Origin: Pomacea canaliculata
Lineage: Eukaryota > Mollusca > Gastropoda > Architaenioglossa > Ampullariidae
Direction: 5' to 3'
Length of the DNA stretch: 64,000 bases
NCBI RefSeq assembly: GCF_003073045.1
Contig: NC_037591.1
Location: 23,779,319 to 23,843,318 of the forward strand
The translations under genes and the position numbers were made by a program. The notes beneath the pieces were generated by a model that worked only from the letters and a program-made list of their open reading frames with translations, searched no databases and was not told the DNA's origin. Positions 11,775-33,560 of the stretch are shown piece after piece (positions within the stretch are counted from its first letter, which is position 1; each line of letters opens with the position of its first letter).

Positions 11775-12252
11775 ATGGAGAAGCTGCTCCCAGAAACCTG
11801 CCCTTTGAAACCTTAACATAATGCCTTTCCTCTAATATACATGCATACTTTTGTGGCATGATGCTTGAATAGGATGCTAAATGGCATAGTGTTGTGTCTT
11901 GATCAGGATCTCACTGCTTGCCTTGAATTTGTTCTTTTATGTTAGAAATATGTGGTAAATCCATACATTAGCAGTGTTTGTCACAGTATGATTTAAGATG
12001 TCAAAAAAAAAAAATAATGTTAACACTAGTAGGGTGGCTGTCACTCAGAGCTCAGGAAGGAAATTTTTCTGGTCATATACAATTGGTCAATACAGTAAGA
12101 ACAGTAATACTTTTGATGTAGACTCTGTGACTAAATTCAGAAATTGGAGCTGTACATGAGGCTGTCTCAGGGACTTGAAAACAAACCATGCTGGCATGCT
12201 ATTATTGGATAGGCAGATGTTTCATCCAGTTTGCAAGTCTGTTCTTGCTTGT

Positions 12253-12346
12253 TTGTACGACTTGCACCTGCTGTTTTGACGAGGTCAGCTGCAAACCATG
12301 GCTTACTTCTGATGTTATGTTAAGGAGTAGGGTGCCTGTCATACAA
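12253..12346 (+). promoter_or_regulatory. Candidate SECIS element of the SelW mRNA
   Basis: The segment folds into the expected eukaryotic SECIS shape. The basal helix pairs 12253-12268 with 12331-12346 (13 of 16 pairs) and is extended by TGCT pairing with AGTA. An internal loop leads to the core: TGA at 12277-12279 opposite TGAT at 12310-12313. Helix II pairs GAGGTCAGC (12281-12289) with GCTTACTTC (12301-12309), 8 of 9 pairs counting one G-U. The apical loop starts with AAA at 12293, 13 bases after the core TGA, which is normal spacing. One departure: the base before the 5' TGA is T where A or G is usual. Confidence 0.62.
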
Positions 12347-15228
12347 CCCACCAGAATGTACTTGTTCTCCTGGAACGAGGTTTCAAGGTCTGCAGGATTA
12401 AATTTGTGCACACTGAAACACTTTTTTTTTAAAGTAACTTTTATATGTATAGTGTGTTTTGTAACTGGAATTTTGTGCTGAAAATGTTCTCTACTATTAA
12501 ATCAAACGTGTTATGGACCAAAGAAATCATACATATTTGACCGTTCAAGTACAGATGTCTCTACCCATGATACATCATTAAAAATAATTCCAGTTATATT
12601 GAACTCAAGTTCACAACATTTCTCAGAACATCATTTAAAAATCTGTTGGACAGTTCTGAAGAGAGTTCCAGTTATTGCTTGTTAAGCCATCACTTGACTG
12701 GGGCCAGCTGACTATTTGACTATTACGCTGGTCCCTCAGGGAAGAAAAGGTGGGAGGGGAGAACAACTAGACTGCAGCTAACAAGCCTGTCTTGAACAGC
12801 AATCTTACATGGTATAGCCATTCCATTTATTTATGTTATGAATTGCAATTGTCTTCTCAGTGCAAGCAGAGAGAGATAGAGACCATGAAGGCAATGAATT
12901 ATACAGAGAAGTAGATTTGGCAATGTCAGAGAAGGGTGGTACAGCAAAATGAAAGGTGATAAATTGTACTATTAGGGGGAAAAATAAAGCACACTTAAGT
13001 TACATCACTTTATAAACTCGCAGACTTCGCAAGATATATTGCACATTTTTTTCAGGAATAGCATGGTCCATAACAAAGTTGGAAGAAATCCTTGCTCAAC
13101 ACCCCCAACACTTCAACAATTTTTAAAGCATCATTTTCGTCACAGAAAGATCAATTTTTCTGTTTTATGCACCCTGCACATATGGATGGTATACCCTTTA
13201 GGTGAATATTGTGTATGTTACAAACTGTGGATCTTTCAACAAAATAAATGCTCTCTTCAGTCATGAGACTTGTCTGTTTAATTTTTATATAACTATCTGG
13301 CATTGTGAGAACAGTTGTTGGAATGGCGACATCAGCAATGACTAAATGTGCACCATGCATATGCATGGTACAGTGTAATTGCATTAATAAATGTTGATAT
13401 AGTAGAAGAGACTGTTGGTGCAGCATTCAAATCTTATCATGTATCAACAGTTATCTGCTGAATGTGCAAGAATATCTGGTAATGCATGTTCAACATGACA
13501 CACATCTGAACATGAAAACACATTGCAAAAAAAAAAGACTGCTCATCTCTCAGACAGGAAATATTTTAATAATTCTGACAATATGACGCCATGTATACAT
13601 CTTAAAATCAATGTCATGTGATGTTCAACTTGTAGCATACATCTTTATGAATATTTATGCACATAGTGTGCCTGTAAAAGACTATTCTCCACAAAAACAT
13701 TACATTTAACACAAAAAAGAAGCCACGAGTTAAATAAAGCAAATGAAAGCACCTAATAAAGTTGTAGCATGCAGTCCGCTGAACAACATCTTAAGTGTTT
13801 AACATTTCAGTTTTAGCTGTACAATCAAAAATTTATCTGCTATTATAGTAGTTATAGAGCTGGTCGGGTGAAATCCAGGAAAACGTGTGTATTAGAAAAC
13901 AGCATCAACTGTGGAATTCAACCGCTCGATCGAATCAAGTGTCATCAAAAACTGCAACGTGTCTGTGTCAGGATTGCACTAAGGCAAGACAAGGTGACAT
14001 GTCTGGTAGTGTCTTGTGAAGCACATAGTACAGATTGAAAGCAAATTGAAAAAGGAAGATGGTGGGGAATTATATAAACAATAAATTGACTACAAATCCA
14101 GTACCATGAGAGCCCTTGCAGTGAGAACAGTAACTAAACTAGACAATTTATACGCTAACAGCAACCACCATTTTCTACCATCATCCTTGTTGATTACAAA
14201 GGTGGTGTAGGACTCTCCCTGACTAGCATCTAAACTCATGGACCTGATAGAAAAATGACATCTGCAGACATCCAGATTGGCTTGTGAAAAAGGAAACTGC
14301 ATGGCTTAACATGATTTAAAAAATACATTCAGCTGGGTCAAATACCCCACAAAGTCTTTTGACCAAGTGTTAGACTTCTCGACATCAGAGGAAGTGGAGC
14401 ACAAAGAGTTGTGTGGCAGCCTACTTCATTAGCAAGACACCTCTCTAACACAAGCACAATGCTCAGCCAGTCTTCCTCTCTAGTCCCACCATAATACCTG
14501 CACCTGCCTAGAGCAATGCCCTGTAAATCTTTAAGAAAGCTTTTCATTCAGTCAGCCACAAGTTTAAAAAACTACTCATATTTATAAGGACGTGCATGTG
14601 CCCAAGCTACTCTGAGTGCTAAGATGGTGTGTGTGTGTTGTTGCTCAACAGTCAGATTTACCTAACACCAGCTTCAGTAGTGTTGCCCATGAGTAAGAAC
14701 ATGAATTACATAATTTTCTTTGTAGGTGGAGTTCATGCTTGAGTGGCTCAACTTCATTGTAGATGCTGTGTTGCTATGTTGCCCAATCAAAGCAGGGATG
14801 TCAAAATGCACACAACTGTAACCATGTATTGTCAGCGCAAGACATGGGCTGGCAACAACTGTCACAAATCTAGCAACTTTAGGCTATCCACAAGGAATTT
14901 CCACACAATGGAAGGTTCACTAACAAGATGTTGTCAGCACTTAGTGTAAATGTTATAGACAACATTTTGTCAAATCGATAAAGGCGTCATGCAACACAGG
15001 TGACAATTTACACATCAAATAAAAGCAACTGAATAAATCAGCATCTAATGCATGCAAGGACAATAAAATTTGTGTTGCTAACAAGATGTCTATGCATGTA
15101 CACATGAGCACTTGGTATTCCATGGTACCCATTTAAAAAGAAAAGCAATTTTGTGGTATCCTACAAGAAACACTGTCACATAAACACAGACCCTGGGTAC
15201 CTTAAGGAAATTGCAGTCTACCCATGCC
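12347..15228. other. SelW 3' UTR end and convergent intergenic DNA
   Basis: Non-coding AT-rich sequence between the 3' ends of SelW (plus) and the Arkadia gene (minus). AATAAA at 12983-12988 could end the SelW transcript, which must run past the SECIS. Nothing else coding is visible. Confidence 0.5.
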
Positions 15229-15345
15229 AATCCATCCACCTTAGAACGCTGCAGATCTGGCCCTCCCAATCCGAGTGCCCTTGATTTTAAAGGAACTGCA
15301 AAATTCTATTTACCCTACATATTACATTAAAACTGTGAACTTCCA
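15229..15345 (+). repeat. Dispersed repeat, copy 1
   Basis: About 115 bases match 18892-19010 in the same orientation with clear divergence. Shared blocks include CCACnTTAGAA, CTGCAGAT, CCTTGAnTTTAAA and the CCTACATATTA end. Neither copy is coding. Family unknown to me. Confidence 0.6.
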
Positions 15346-16293
15346 CATCATGTCATGTACAATGTTGCACTGCCAATCTTGAACTGCCACTTCCCAAGAA
15401 TAAACACTTACACAGTTGCTCCACTCTGAATGTGATCCAGCACATCTTTCATAAATATTTGCTTATAATTAACAATGATGGCGGCAGTTAAAAATATGCT
15501 GTGAGATAATTTTCATCCAACATTCTAGGCTGTACATCATGCACTTAAAATATTACAATCACCAACCTGCGGCTCCTGTCTTCCTAATCTGCAGCACTGC
15601 TTTCTGCCAGACACAATACATGCAGCTAACACAGTGCTATTCAACTTGCACATGCCCTTTTGCTGAAGCTTTCTATGCCATTTGTAATTCATCTTACCAG
15701 CTTATTAGCCACCAGCTCTGCTGGCTGATGCATTACATTTGAATTTTCATATACATCTGCATTTGTCTTACATGAACATAGTCTTCATACCCTGCTGCCC
15801 ATTCCTATATTGCTATGCAATATTGTTACAAACACTTGTTTTCACAAATTCTGCATACATATATTCCATCAGACCATCTTATACTGGTCTAAATTTTTGG
15901 CAAGCTTTTTAAATCCTGCACAATTCCCAACATCAAATGTTGGCTTTGTCTTGAAGACAACCAGGTTTACCCAGACTGGATACCTATGGATCCAAAGATA
16001 TTTTATTAATCACAATTTTGTAAAAGCTCTAAACATTAATTTCAAGTTCATATCGCCCCTTCCCTCCAACACAATAATAAAATAAAATAGAGGCAAAGGG
16101 GGAAAAACTCCACCAACATGACCAAAAGAACTGTCAGCTATATTGGAACTCAGTACATTCATGAGGTAGAGAGGCCAAACCCACACTACTACAGAAAAAG
16201 AGCACTTTGCCACGCCTGCACCAACACCAGAGGAGGTGGATGGAACCGGGCAGTGAAGGTAAGTTGTGACCCAAGGCCTGTTGGTTGAGTAGA

Positions 16294-26275
<9,982 letters not shown>

Positions 26276-27932
26276 CTTCCTGTAAATTTTTTTAAAAAAT
26301 CTAATGACAGCAGCAACAACAATTGTTATGGACTTTATGGATAGGCATCATTTAGCATGCACCACAACACAAGAAATGGCTAGTCCTAAAAACAAAGAAT
26401 AAGTTGTTAATGATATATTTATCATCTGAAAATCTTAACATACTATATACTGATTACATATACTGATCAAGAACATCTTTGATATATATGTAAGTGAAAA
26501 ATGTTGTGTCTACTAAGTCTCACTGAATATTGATTTATTTGCCCCTTTAAAAGAACAAAATGAAACTAGGCTCACAAATTTTACAAGATGACAATATAGA
26601 TGACTGTTGTATATTAATAATGCTATATTACATAGGAAAACTGCTTATTGTATTGTGAAAAATTATGTTTGTTTCAGTTAATTTTTTTTGGCCTATAGGA
26701 AACAATGCTCATGAGAGAAACATTTTATCATGCTACTGGCTGTCATTTCTGCATCTGGCAGCCTGCTGTAGGTGACAAAAGCAAATATTTTCACATTTGT
26801 ATCAGTTATAACAAAATGTTTATAGTTCAAATAATGTACAATGGACTTCAAGAACTGCTTAAATCTCTAGTTTTTCACAGAGTTTATATAAACAGAAAGT
26901 CCTTAATAGCTATTTAAATGCTACTGCTGGAAATACCTCTATGTGTATGTAAAGTGCACAGTACATAAAAAACACACATATATCCTCTTCAGACCCAACT
27001 GTTACAATTTAGGGTTTTTTTTTATCATAAATTACAGGAAAAATGTTTACAGAGACAAAGTATCAAGAAAGGACATTTTGCTAACCTATACCAATAATGC
27101 AATCAATCAAGCAATGAACCTTTTCCAAATGTGCAAGCATATGATTTTGGTTTGTAATATTCAAACAAAATCTGGTAGTTACAAATGCTAATATTTATTC
27201 TGATTTGCTCTGGCATTTTAATAGCCTTATGATATAAATCCTATAAGAATACAATATGGCAGTAGTATAATAAACTATATATATATAGATGTATGTATGC
27301 AGGAAATCTGATAGTTTTACCTTTGGATACAATGCTTTGCTCAGTTATGAAACCCCATGTTATACTGGAGCTAATAAAGAATGGCAATTTTTCAATAACA
27401 AAAATCCCTTAAGCATTGCCATACAAAACTTAAATATATGTTGTTTTCTCCCAGTCATAATCTGTATTAACGGAGACTTAAATAATGCACATCCTACAAA
27501 AACCATATGCTATCTTTTAAAACAGTTGGAGTATCACAAACTATGCAAAAACATAAAACAAAATTCTCGTATAGCTGTAGGGCTATTTGCGCTTTGTGTC
27601 GTTCAAGATTTTAGGAGAAAGGATGATAAACACACTTGAATTCAGCTAACATGAATCAACTAACTGTTTAATCAGATTTGGAAGAATGTATATATCATGT
27701 CTATTTATGTGTCACACAACAAAAAGAATGTAACCCTTGTGTCAAGCATGCAGTGTGCGTGCTTATAGTACCACTAGAACTCCTAGTAGGAGTGGAGTTC
27801 CATGAAAATGCTTTACCATTTATGGCAAGGAAAAATACAAGAAAACCATCAAAAAGAGCCCTTTAGCTTATAGGATGGCCTGAAAAGTTATATACTGATA
27901 TCTTTCTATTATTATTTGTGAGGATTACTCAC

Positions 27933-28343
27933 CCAAAATGTGCCGATGAAACGCAAAAAGCACTTCAAATAACAAATCATCGATAGATTATCAACAAGAC
28001 AGACACCATTTAGCTAGTCTCGTTGCCATTGGTTTGATACTTATATATCGATTTGGTTTTTTTAAATCAAGTCTTTTACCTCCAAAAAATATAAAATTAA
28101 TAAAATGTGATTGAAATGATTTTATTAAACTAAAATTATTTTCTTACTGCGTTCCCACTGTCGAAAATGATTAGTAGAAATATGGACTCTGCAGTTAGTG
28201 GGAAAATGAATACTTGAAAAGAGGTTTATAGCTAAAAACCAAAAGTCACATGTTAAATACCTTTTTGTATAATTTTATATATTTATATATTGATTGATTT
28301 TATATTTGTGCATTTATTTAGTTCAAACTTTCTTTTCCCTCAG
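27933..28343. promoter_or_regulatory. Shared divergent promoter of Arkadia and ALG13, with first UTR exons
   Basis: On the minus strand a TTTTGG/GTGAGT donor at 27933 can end a 5' UTR exon that splices to the acceptor just before the Arkadia ATG (exon start 26279). On the plus strand a pyrimidine-rich acceptor (TTCTTTTCCCTCAG, ending 28343) precedes the ALG13 start. Both transcription starts should therefore fall within a few hundred bases here. No TATA box or CpG cluster stands out; the DNA is AT-rich. Confidence 0.45.
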
Positions 28344-28448
28344 CCCTTTAGAAAAATTAGCCGAGTGAAAAGATTAATGGTCCAAGAGAAGATAACGCTG
28401 CGTTCAAAGCCAAGTTTTGATGAAACGTTCATTCTGTCATCATCACAA

Positions 28449-30475
28449 ATGATGGAGAAAAATGTGTTTGTGACAGTAGGCACCACTGAGTTTGTCGAAC
28501 TTATAAAGACTGCTACATCCGACGACATTTTGAAGGTGTGGCAACGCGCATTGTTTAGCTGACGTAGTCGTAGGCAGGATGCAGCTTTAGTCATTTTCTT
28601 ACTTGTAAAAAAATTGTAGTCTTATAGCTTTGTGATTTTGGCGTATCCACAGATAACATTGCTTCTGAAAAGGAAACAGCCTTAATTTTCTTTCTGCAGG
28701 TACTGAGAAATCTTGGATTCACTAAAGTCCTGCTGCAAATTGGCCGTGGCAGCTTTGAGCCCGAATCGCGCTGTGCGAGTCCCAAAACCCTGCCGTGGAA
28801 TACTACAGATATAAGGAAGAAATCAGTGATGACATACACTCAGCTGATCTTGTAATCAGCCATGCTGGTTTGTCAGAGTTGATGCTCGTTTTTCGGTGAT
28901 CATCTCAAGTGCATAGACCCTTCTTCTACAAACACATCCCTTGAAACCAGAATTTCGGTTTTCGGTGATCATCTCAAGTGCATAGACCCTTCTTTACAAA
29001 CACATCCCTTGAAACCAGAATTTCTAAACAACACTGAAGCTGTGATTCCAACTACCAATACAAAGAATACATAATTTAAATTCGAAGAAAATAATTTTTA
29101 CACTTAAATTCAGTGAAAACTCTCATACAGATCTAGAGGGTACAGAAAAGTGATGGTATCATACAAAAGTTGTTAGATTTACATACCTTCTGCAGACACA
29201 AGCCTCATGACATGGGTTCCCCTGTGCTCAAGGATGCATATGTGATAGTCATTTTGACAAAACCTTATCACCCCATCCATATAATCCTCATAGCTGGATT
29301 GACCCTGCTATGATCAGATTGTTCCTAGTGAGACCACATCCTCCCAACAATAACAGTAATAATAAAGTGAATTCATATTGCAATTTACTCCTTCATCAAA
29401 TGCTATCTCAAAGTGCTTTACAAAGAAAAAATATAAACAAAATAATAACGATCTCGAAACAAAGCGAATTTGCATAATAACACATGGCGCTTTGTTTGCA
29501 ATATTTGACAATAATTACTTTTGTCATTGGTGATTCATCATTGTGACCATATGATGTCATTTTATTACTTTCTCTTGGCATTGCTTACTACATGCTGTCA
29601 TGCAAAAATCTGCTCACCTTTCAAGTCATGTGTTACTTACATTGAGATTCTGAGAAAAGGACAACAATCTGTTAAGGAATGGGATCTAAATTAACTAAAC
29701 ATTCAATCTAACAATTTGTTTTGGTTTGTTTTTGCAATGATTTAATAATGGACGCATTAGTTTTTTGCCATGATTGCTATTGCGGCATTCTCTTTGGCCA
29801 AACCTGTTTTTAATTATAGTATTTTCTGCTCCATAAATCATCTTGTATCAAAAGTATGTTTTGATCATTTTGAAAATATGCATCATTCATTTTGTGTATG
29901 AAAGAGAGAGAGAAAGTGTGAGAACAATATTTGGTATTTTTCGCAAGCAATTTGAGGACCTCAAGGTGTATGACTTGGTGTAGGTGCCGGAAGCGTGCTA
30001 GATGCCTTGGGAGCAGGAAAACCTTTGCTGGTGGTGGTTAACGATCAGCTGATGAGCAACCATCAGGTGGAGTTGGCTCAACGTCTATACCAGGATGGTT
30101 ATTTACATTACTGCACTTGCAGGTACTCTAGTCCAGATAAACTCCTGAACACAGATAATGTCGTTAAGATATTGCTGTACTTGTGCATGTTATTTTGTCA
30201 GTAACTTGCAAGTCTACAGCTTGAGAAAAATTACTGCTGTTTCAGATAATTTATTTCATGCACTTATATCTGTATTTCTAACTATCTGTATTTCTCTCTA
30301 GCAAAAAGATCGCAAAAAGTTTGCAAAGAGTTGATAAATTGCAGTATTTGGTTCTTGTTTCAGCACACTTAAAAAGACTCTAGAAACAGTTGACTTCTCT
30401 ACCTTACTGCCATTCCCATCAGGGGAACCAACCAAGTTTGCACAACATCTAGACAACATAATGGGTTTCGTTTAA
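28449..30475 (+). CDS. ALG13: ALG13, UDP-GlcNAc transferase catalytic subunit, with one frame break
   Basis: Four exons: 28449-28535, 28700-28867, 29984-30122, 30364-30475. The sequence reads [15 protein letters not shown] at the start, [14 protein letters not shown] in exon 2, then [13 protein letters not shown] joined across the intron to [19 protein letters not shown] in exon 3, and ends NIMGFV. This is the GT28-type GT-B half with its SHAGAGS/GKPLL donor-binding region. ALG13 pairs with membrane-bound ALG14 on the cytosolic ER face and adds the second GlcNAc to dolichol-PP-GlcNAc for N-glycosylation. In exon 2 the frame shifts by one between SPK and [10 protein letters not shown], at the A-run 28784-28787. 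Adding one base makes 168 codons, matching the short human form (165 aa). I infer a sequencing indel rather than a dead gene, because everything else is intact. Confidence 0.9.
28892..29026 (+). repeat. 69-bp tandem duplication in ALG13 intron 2
   Basis: A unit starting TTCGGTGATCATCTCAAGTG at 28892 is repeated at 28961. The copies differ by a short indel (CTTCTTCTAC versus CTTCTTTAC) and little else, so the duplication is recent. It begins about 25 bases after the exon 2 donor. Confidence 0.9.
29330..29460 (-). repeat. LINE/SINE tail fragment
   Basis: TAACAGTAATAATAAAGTG, an AT-rich segment and CTCAAAGTGCTTTACAAAG together match the inverse of the (ATT)n plus GCGCTTTA-type tail found on CR1-like retroposons. 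It lies in ALG13 intron 2. Boundaries are approximate. Confidence 0.4.
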
Positions 30476-33223
30476 TTCCTGTATAACTACATTTGTTGCA
30501 CCTGACAAACTGAATAGACTGCATGAAGGTCATGGTGTTGTCAGGGAAGTTGGTGTTAAGCAGTTGATACTTCTAACCCAGGCATCCACCATAGACAACA
30601 TAACCTCACTACATGTGGCAGTGGTAGCCTTTTGGTGGGGGTATTGATGGAATGCAGTGTTGATGGAATGTGACATGAAAATTTAGCTCACAGTAGATAT
30701 GCAATTGGAGTGAGATTCCACATCTTTAACATTTATGTGCTCCAAAAAATGGAGAGCATGTTCTAATTTTAGCCCTTGATATGTCTTATGGAAGAATGAA
30801 ATCTTGCTCAAAGTTGTCATGTCATTTTGGCGGACCAAAGACATATATATAGGATGTCAGTATAGCATTTCAACATTAAATGTGTCCAGAAATTGTTTTC
30901 TCTTATTTGAAATATATTTTATGTTTTCTGTTGCCATTGCACCTTCTGTAATGTACCTTGTGTATCCTGAACAAGATGCATGTCAAATAGTTTAAGGATT
31001 TTTTTGATTTTCAGGTTTTCTACCTCACTGTATTTACAGAAACATAGTAATATGAAGGAGCTTTGGATTTACTCTAGTTTCAGTAGACTGCATTTATAAT
31101 TTGCTCATAATTTTTTAAATGTCTATCACAAGCAGTTGTCGTTAACTTGAAAATGCCTAATAATGTTACATAATTTGTCTCACCCAGTTTTTAACCTTTG
31201 CACAGAACATATCCTGTAATTTCCAAATATCACATTTTGAGTGCAACAGAATACAAACACTTAAGTACTACAGATTTACTGTCAGAATGAACAGCTTTTA
31301 CACTGGCAAAGAAATGAACAATTCACTTTCCAAAGAAGTAGACAAGTATGTTTGCATAAAAGCTATAGCACCGGCTATCTTTAATGTAAAAGTTTGTAAG
31401 AGCACATTACTTCAAGCATTGCACAGATATCAGACGAAAAATGCAATCCATTTGCGAGCACATTTAGTAATTACAAACTGCCTGAAACATGTTCCAGCAT
31501 GGCAATGTGATGACAAATTAAGAGAACACATTTTCCATTCATCTGATAAAAGCTGATTTTATGTCTAGAAAACTGACACTTATGCTTGACCACATAATTA
31601 TGACTTGGCACAGACATCTGCAAAAGAGATGAACATGTACATACTCTACTCAAAACTTCAGGAGACCATAGTTACAGACTGGGAGTACCTTGCTGCCTTA
31701 AAGGTCACCACCTCCACAGTTACAGCCCAAGAGAGGTACCTGAAACAGCAGCTAGTGACCAAACACAAGTCACCTCCAATATTGCACCTGATTGTAATTA
31801 AAGGATCCAGTGTTGCTTCTGCCTTGTTGCCTTGTAGATACCTCTCAGGAGCTTCATCTCCAGTCTATAGCTTCTGTTCCAGGTAGAAATAGTTGGGCAG
31901 TTCCACTATGACACAGTAATCAATGGTGCATGTAGAAGCCACATCATCTTTCATCCCTAATTTTAGGACATTGGGAGAATAACTACCCCAAACTCAACTT
32001 TAACAGTTTTGGTTTTCACATGCTAATATATATATACAGCTTAAAGAGAAAAGCAACTCAAATGGTAAGTTCTGAATAATGATCAACATTTCAATTAGCA
32101 AAATGATTGTTTACTTACAATTGCATCAAAACCAGCTTTAAGCTGATCCAAGAAGGCTGCCATGTTTGCGTACTATTTCATGAAAACTCGAAAAGTGATG
32201 TAGGCACAAGTTTTACAAGCATTTGATGGGGAGTAGTGTTAGCAGTTTTACCACAGACCCATTTGACAAACCAGCATGACCTTTATTTATAGATTGCAAG
32301 CTATTTCTATATAGATATATAATATCTGCCTTAGCTTACAAGAAATGTAGACTATTTAAAAAAGCAGGGTGCATTTGTTTCGAATGTATGCAAGGATCTG
32401 TACCACTTCTACTGCCAAAATAACCAGTTTCAATGCATGTGACACCAAAGGATACCTGTTTTGCAATGCAGTGGCATTCCTCTATTTTTAACATAGAGAC
32501 TGTTAACCCAATAACTTCTTTCACAACAACTGCCATATCAAAGCATGAAGATGAACTGAAGCACTATATTACTGTTTATAACATTATCCTTTGCTACACC
32601 AGTATTCTCCAATTCACTCAAATTTTCATCACTAAACTCAGGATGCTAGCATTTTGATGACTGTTTTAGATGCAATTGTAAACGATCATTTTGCAACCCA
32701 AAAATTTGATCAGACACAATTCAGAATGTCAGCATGTATCATATAACCTCAACTTGCCATTTGACTGCTTTTCCGTTTGTTACCTAATAACTACTATGCA
32801 TTCATGCAGCTTTAGTAGAATGAACTTTTGCTTTAGTCACCATCTCTTTACAGGAACAAATGTTTTCTAGAAATTCAACTTATAAACCAGTTCACTGTCC
32901 TTAGTGGCCTAATCTCCCCCCTTCCCCCAACCTCCATGTCTTTGGTCAGGTTTATTTCTAGGTTTCAGTCCCTGCTCACAGCATTGACTTCTACTTTGCA
33001 GCATAAGCATTTTCTAAAACAGAAATGTTCACAATGGCACAGAAATATGATCAACAACTAATACTATTGGCTATTGCCACAACCACGACTCAACAATATT
33101 ATTCAGGAGTCATTTCCAAAAATTATGTCCACACTTTCTACACATGCAAAAAGCACAGGGAAAATAAATGGAATGCCTTCTGTCAGATCACAAAATGTTA
33201 TCCAATTCAGTTTTTCAATTAGC
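30476..33223. other. ALG13 3' region, no further gene seen
   Basis: AT-rich non-coding DNA following the ALG13 stop. The longest open stretches (about 31287-31556 and 31605-31886, plus) have no family features or sensible splice context. They most likely lie in 3' UTR or intergenic DNA between the convergent ALG13 and SDR genes. Confidence 0.45.
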
Positions 33224-33560
33224 AGGAATGCTTTCTAAGCTTATTTAAAAATTTTTTTAGTACATGTTTTTAAATATGGTTGTCTGTGAATTGGCTGATT
33301 TCATAGTCAGTTTGAGATCTTGATGGGTTAACCTTAATATCACATTTTAAACGTCGATAGAATTTGACTAACAGAGAAAAAAAAAATAATCAAAACATAA
33401 AGATACAGGAATGCTTTCTAAGCACGTTTAAAAGGCATCTTATTGTTTAGCACATGTTTTTAAATACGGTTGTCTGTGAATTAGCTGATTTTAGACTCAG
33501 TTTGAGGTCTTCATAGGTTAACCCTAATATCACATTGTAAAGCTTTAATCGAATCTAACG
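33224..33560. repeat. Tandem duplication, about 183-bp unit
   Basis: AGGAATGCTTTCTAAGC begins copy 1 at 33224 and copy 2 at 33407. Both contain ACATGTTTTTAAATA and GGTTGTCTGTGAATT, then a GTTAACC-AATATCACATT block. Copy divergence is moderate (point changes and small indels), so it is older than the ALG13 intron duplication. Confidence 0.88.

Noticed and set aside
12131-12190. Alternative SECIS starting at ATGAGGCTGTC
   Set aside because: It has the consensus ATGA but helix II does not pair and the AA lies too far from the core.
31605-31886. 93-codon plus-strand ORF in the ALG13-SDR interval
   Set aside because: No domain, no flanking splice context, and composition like the surrounding non-coding DNA.
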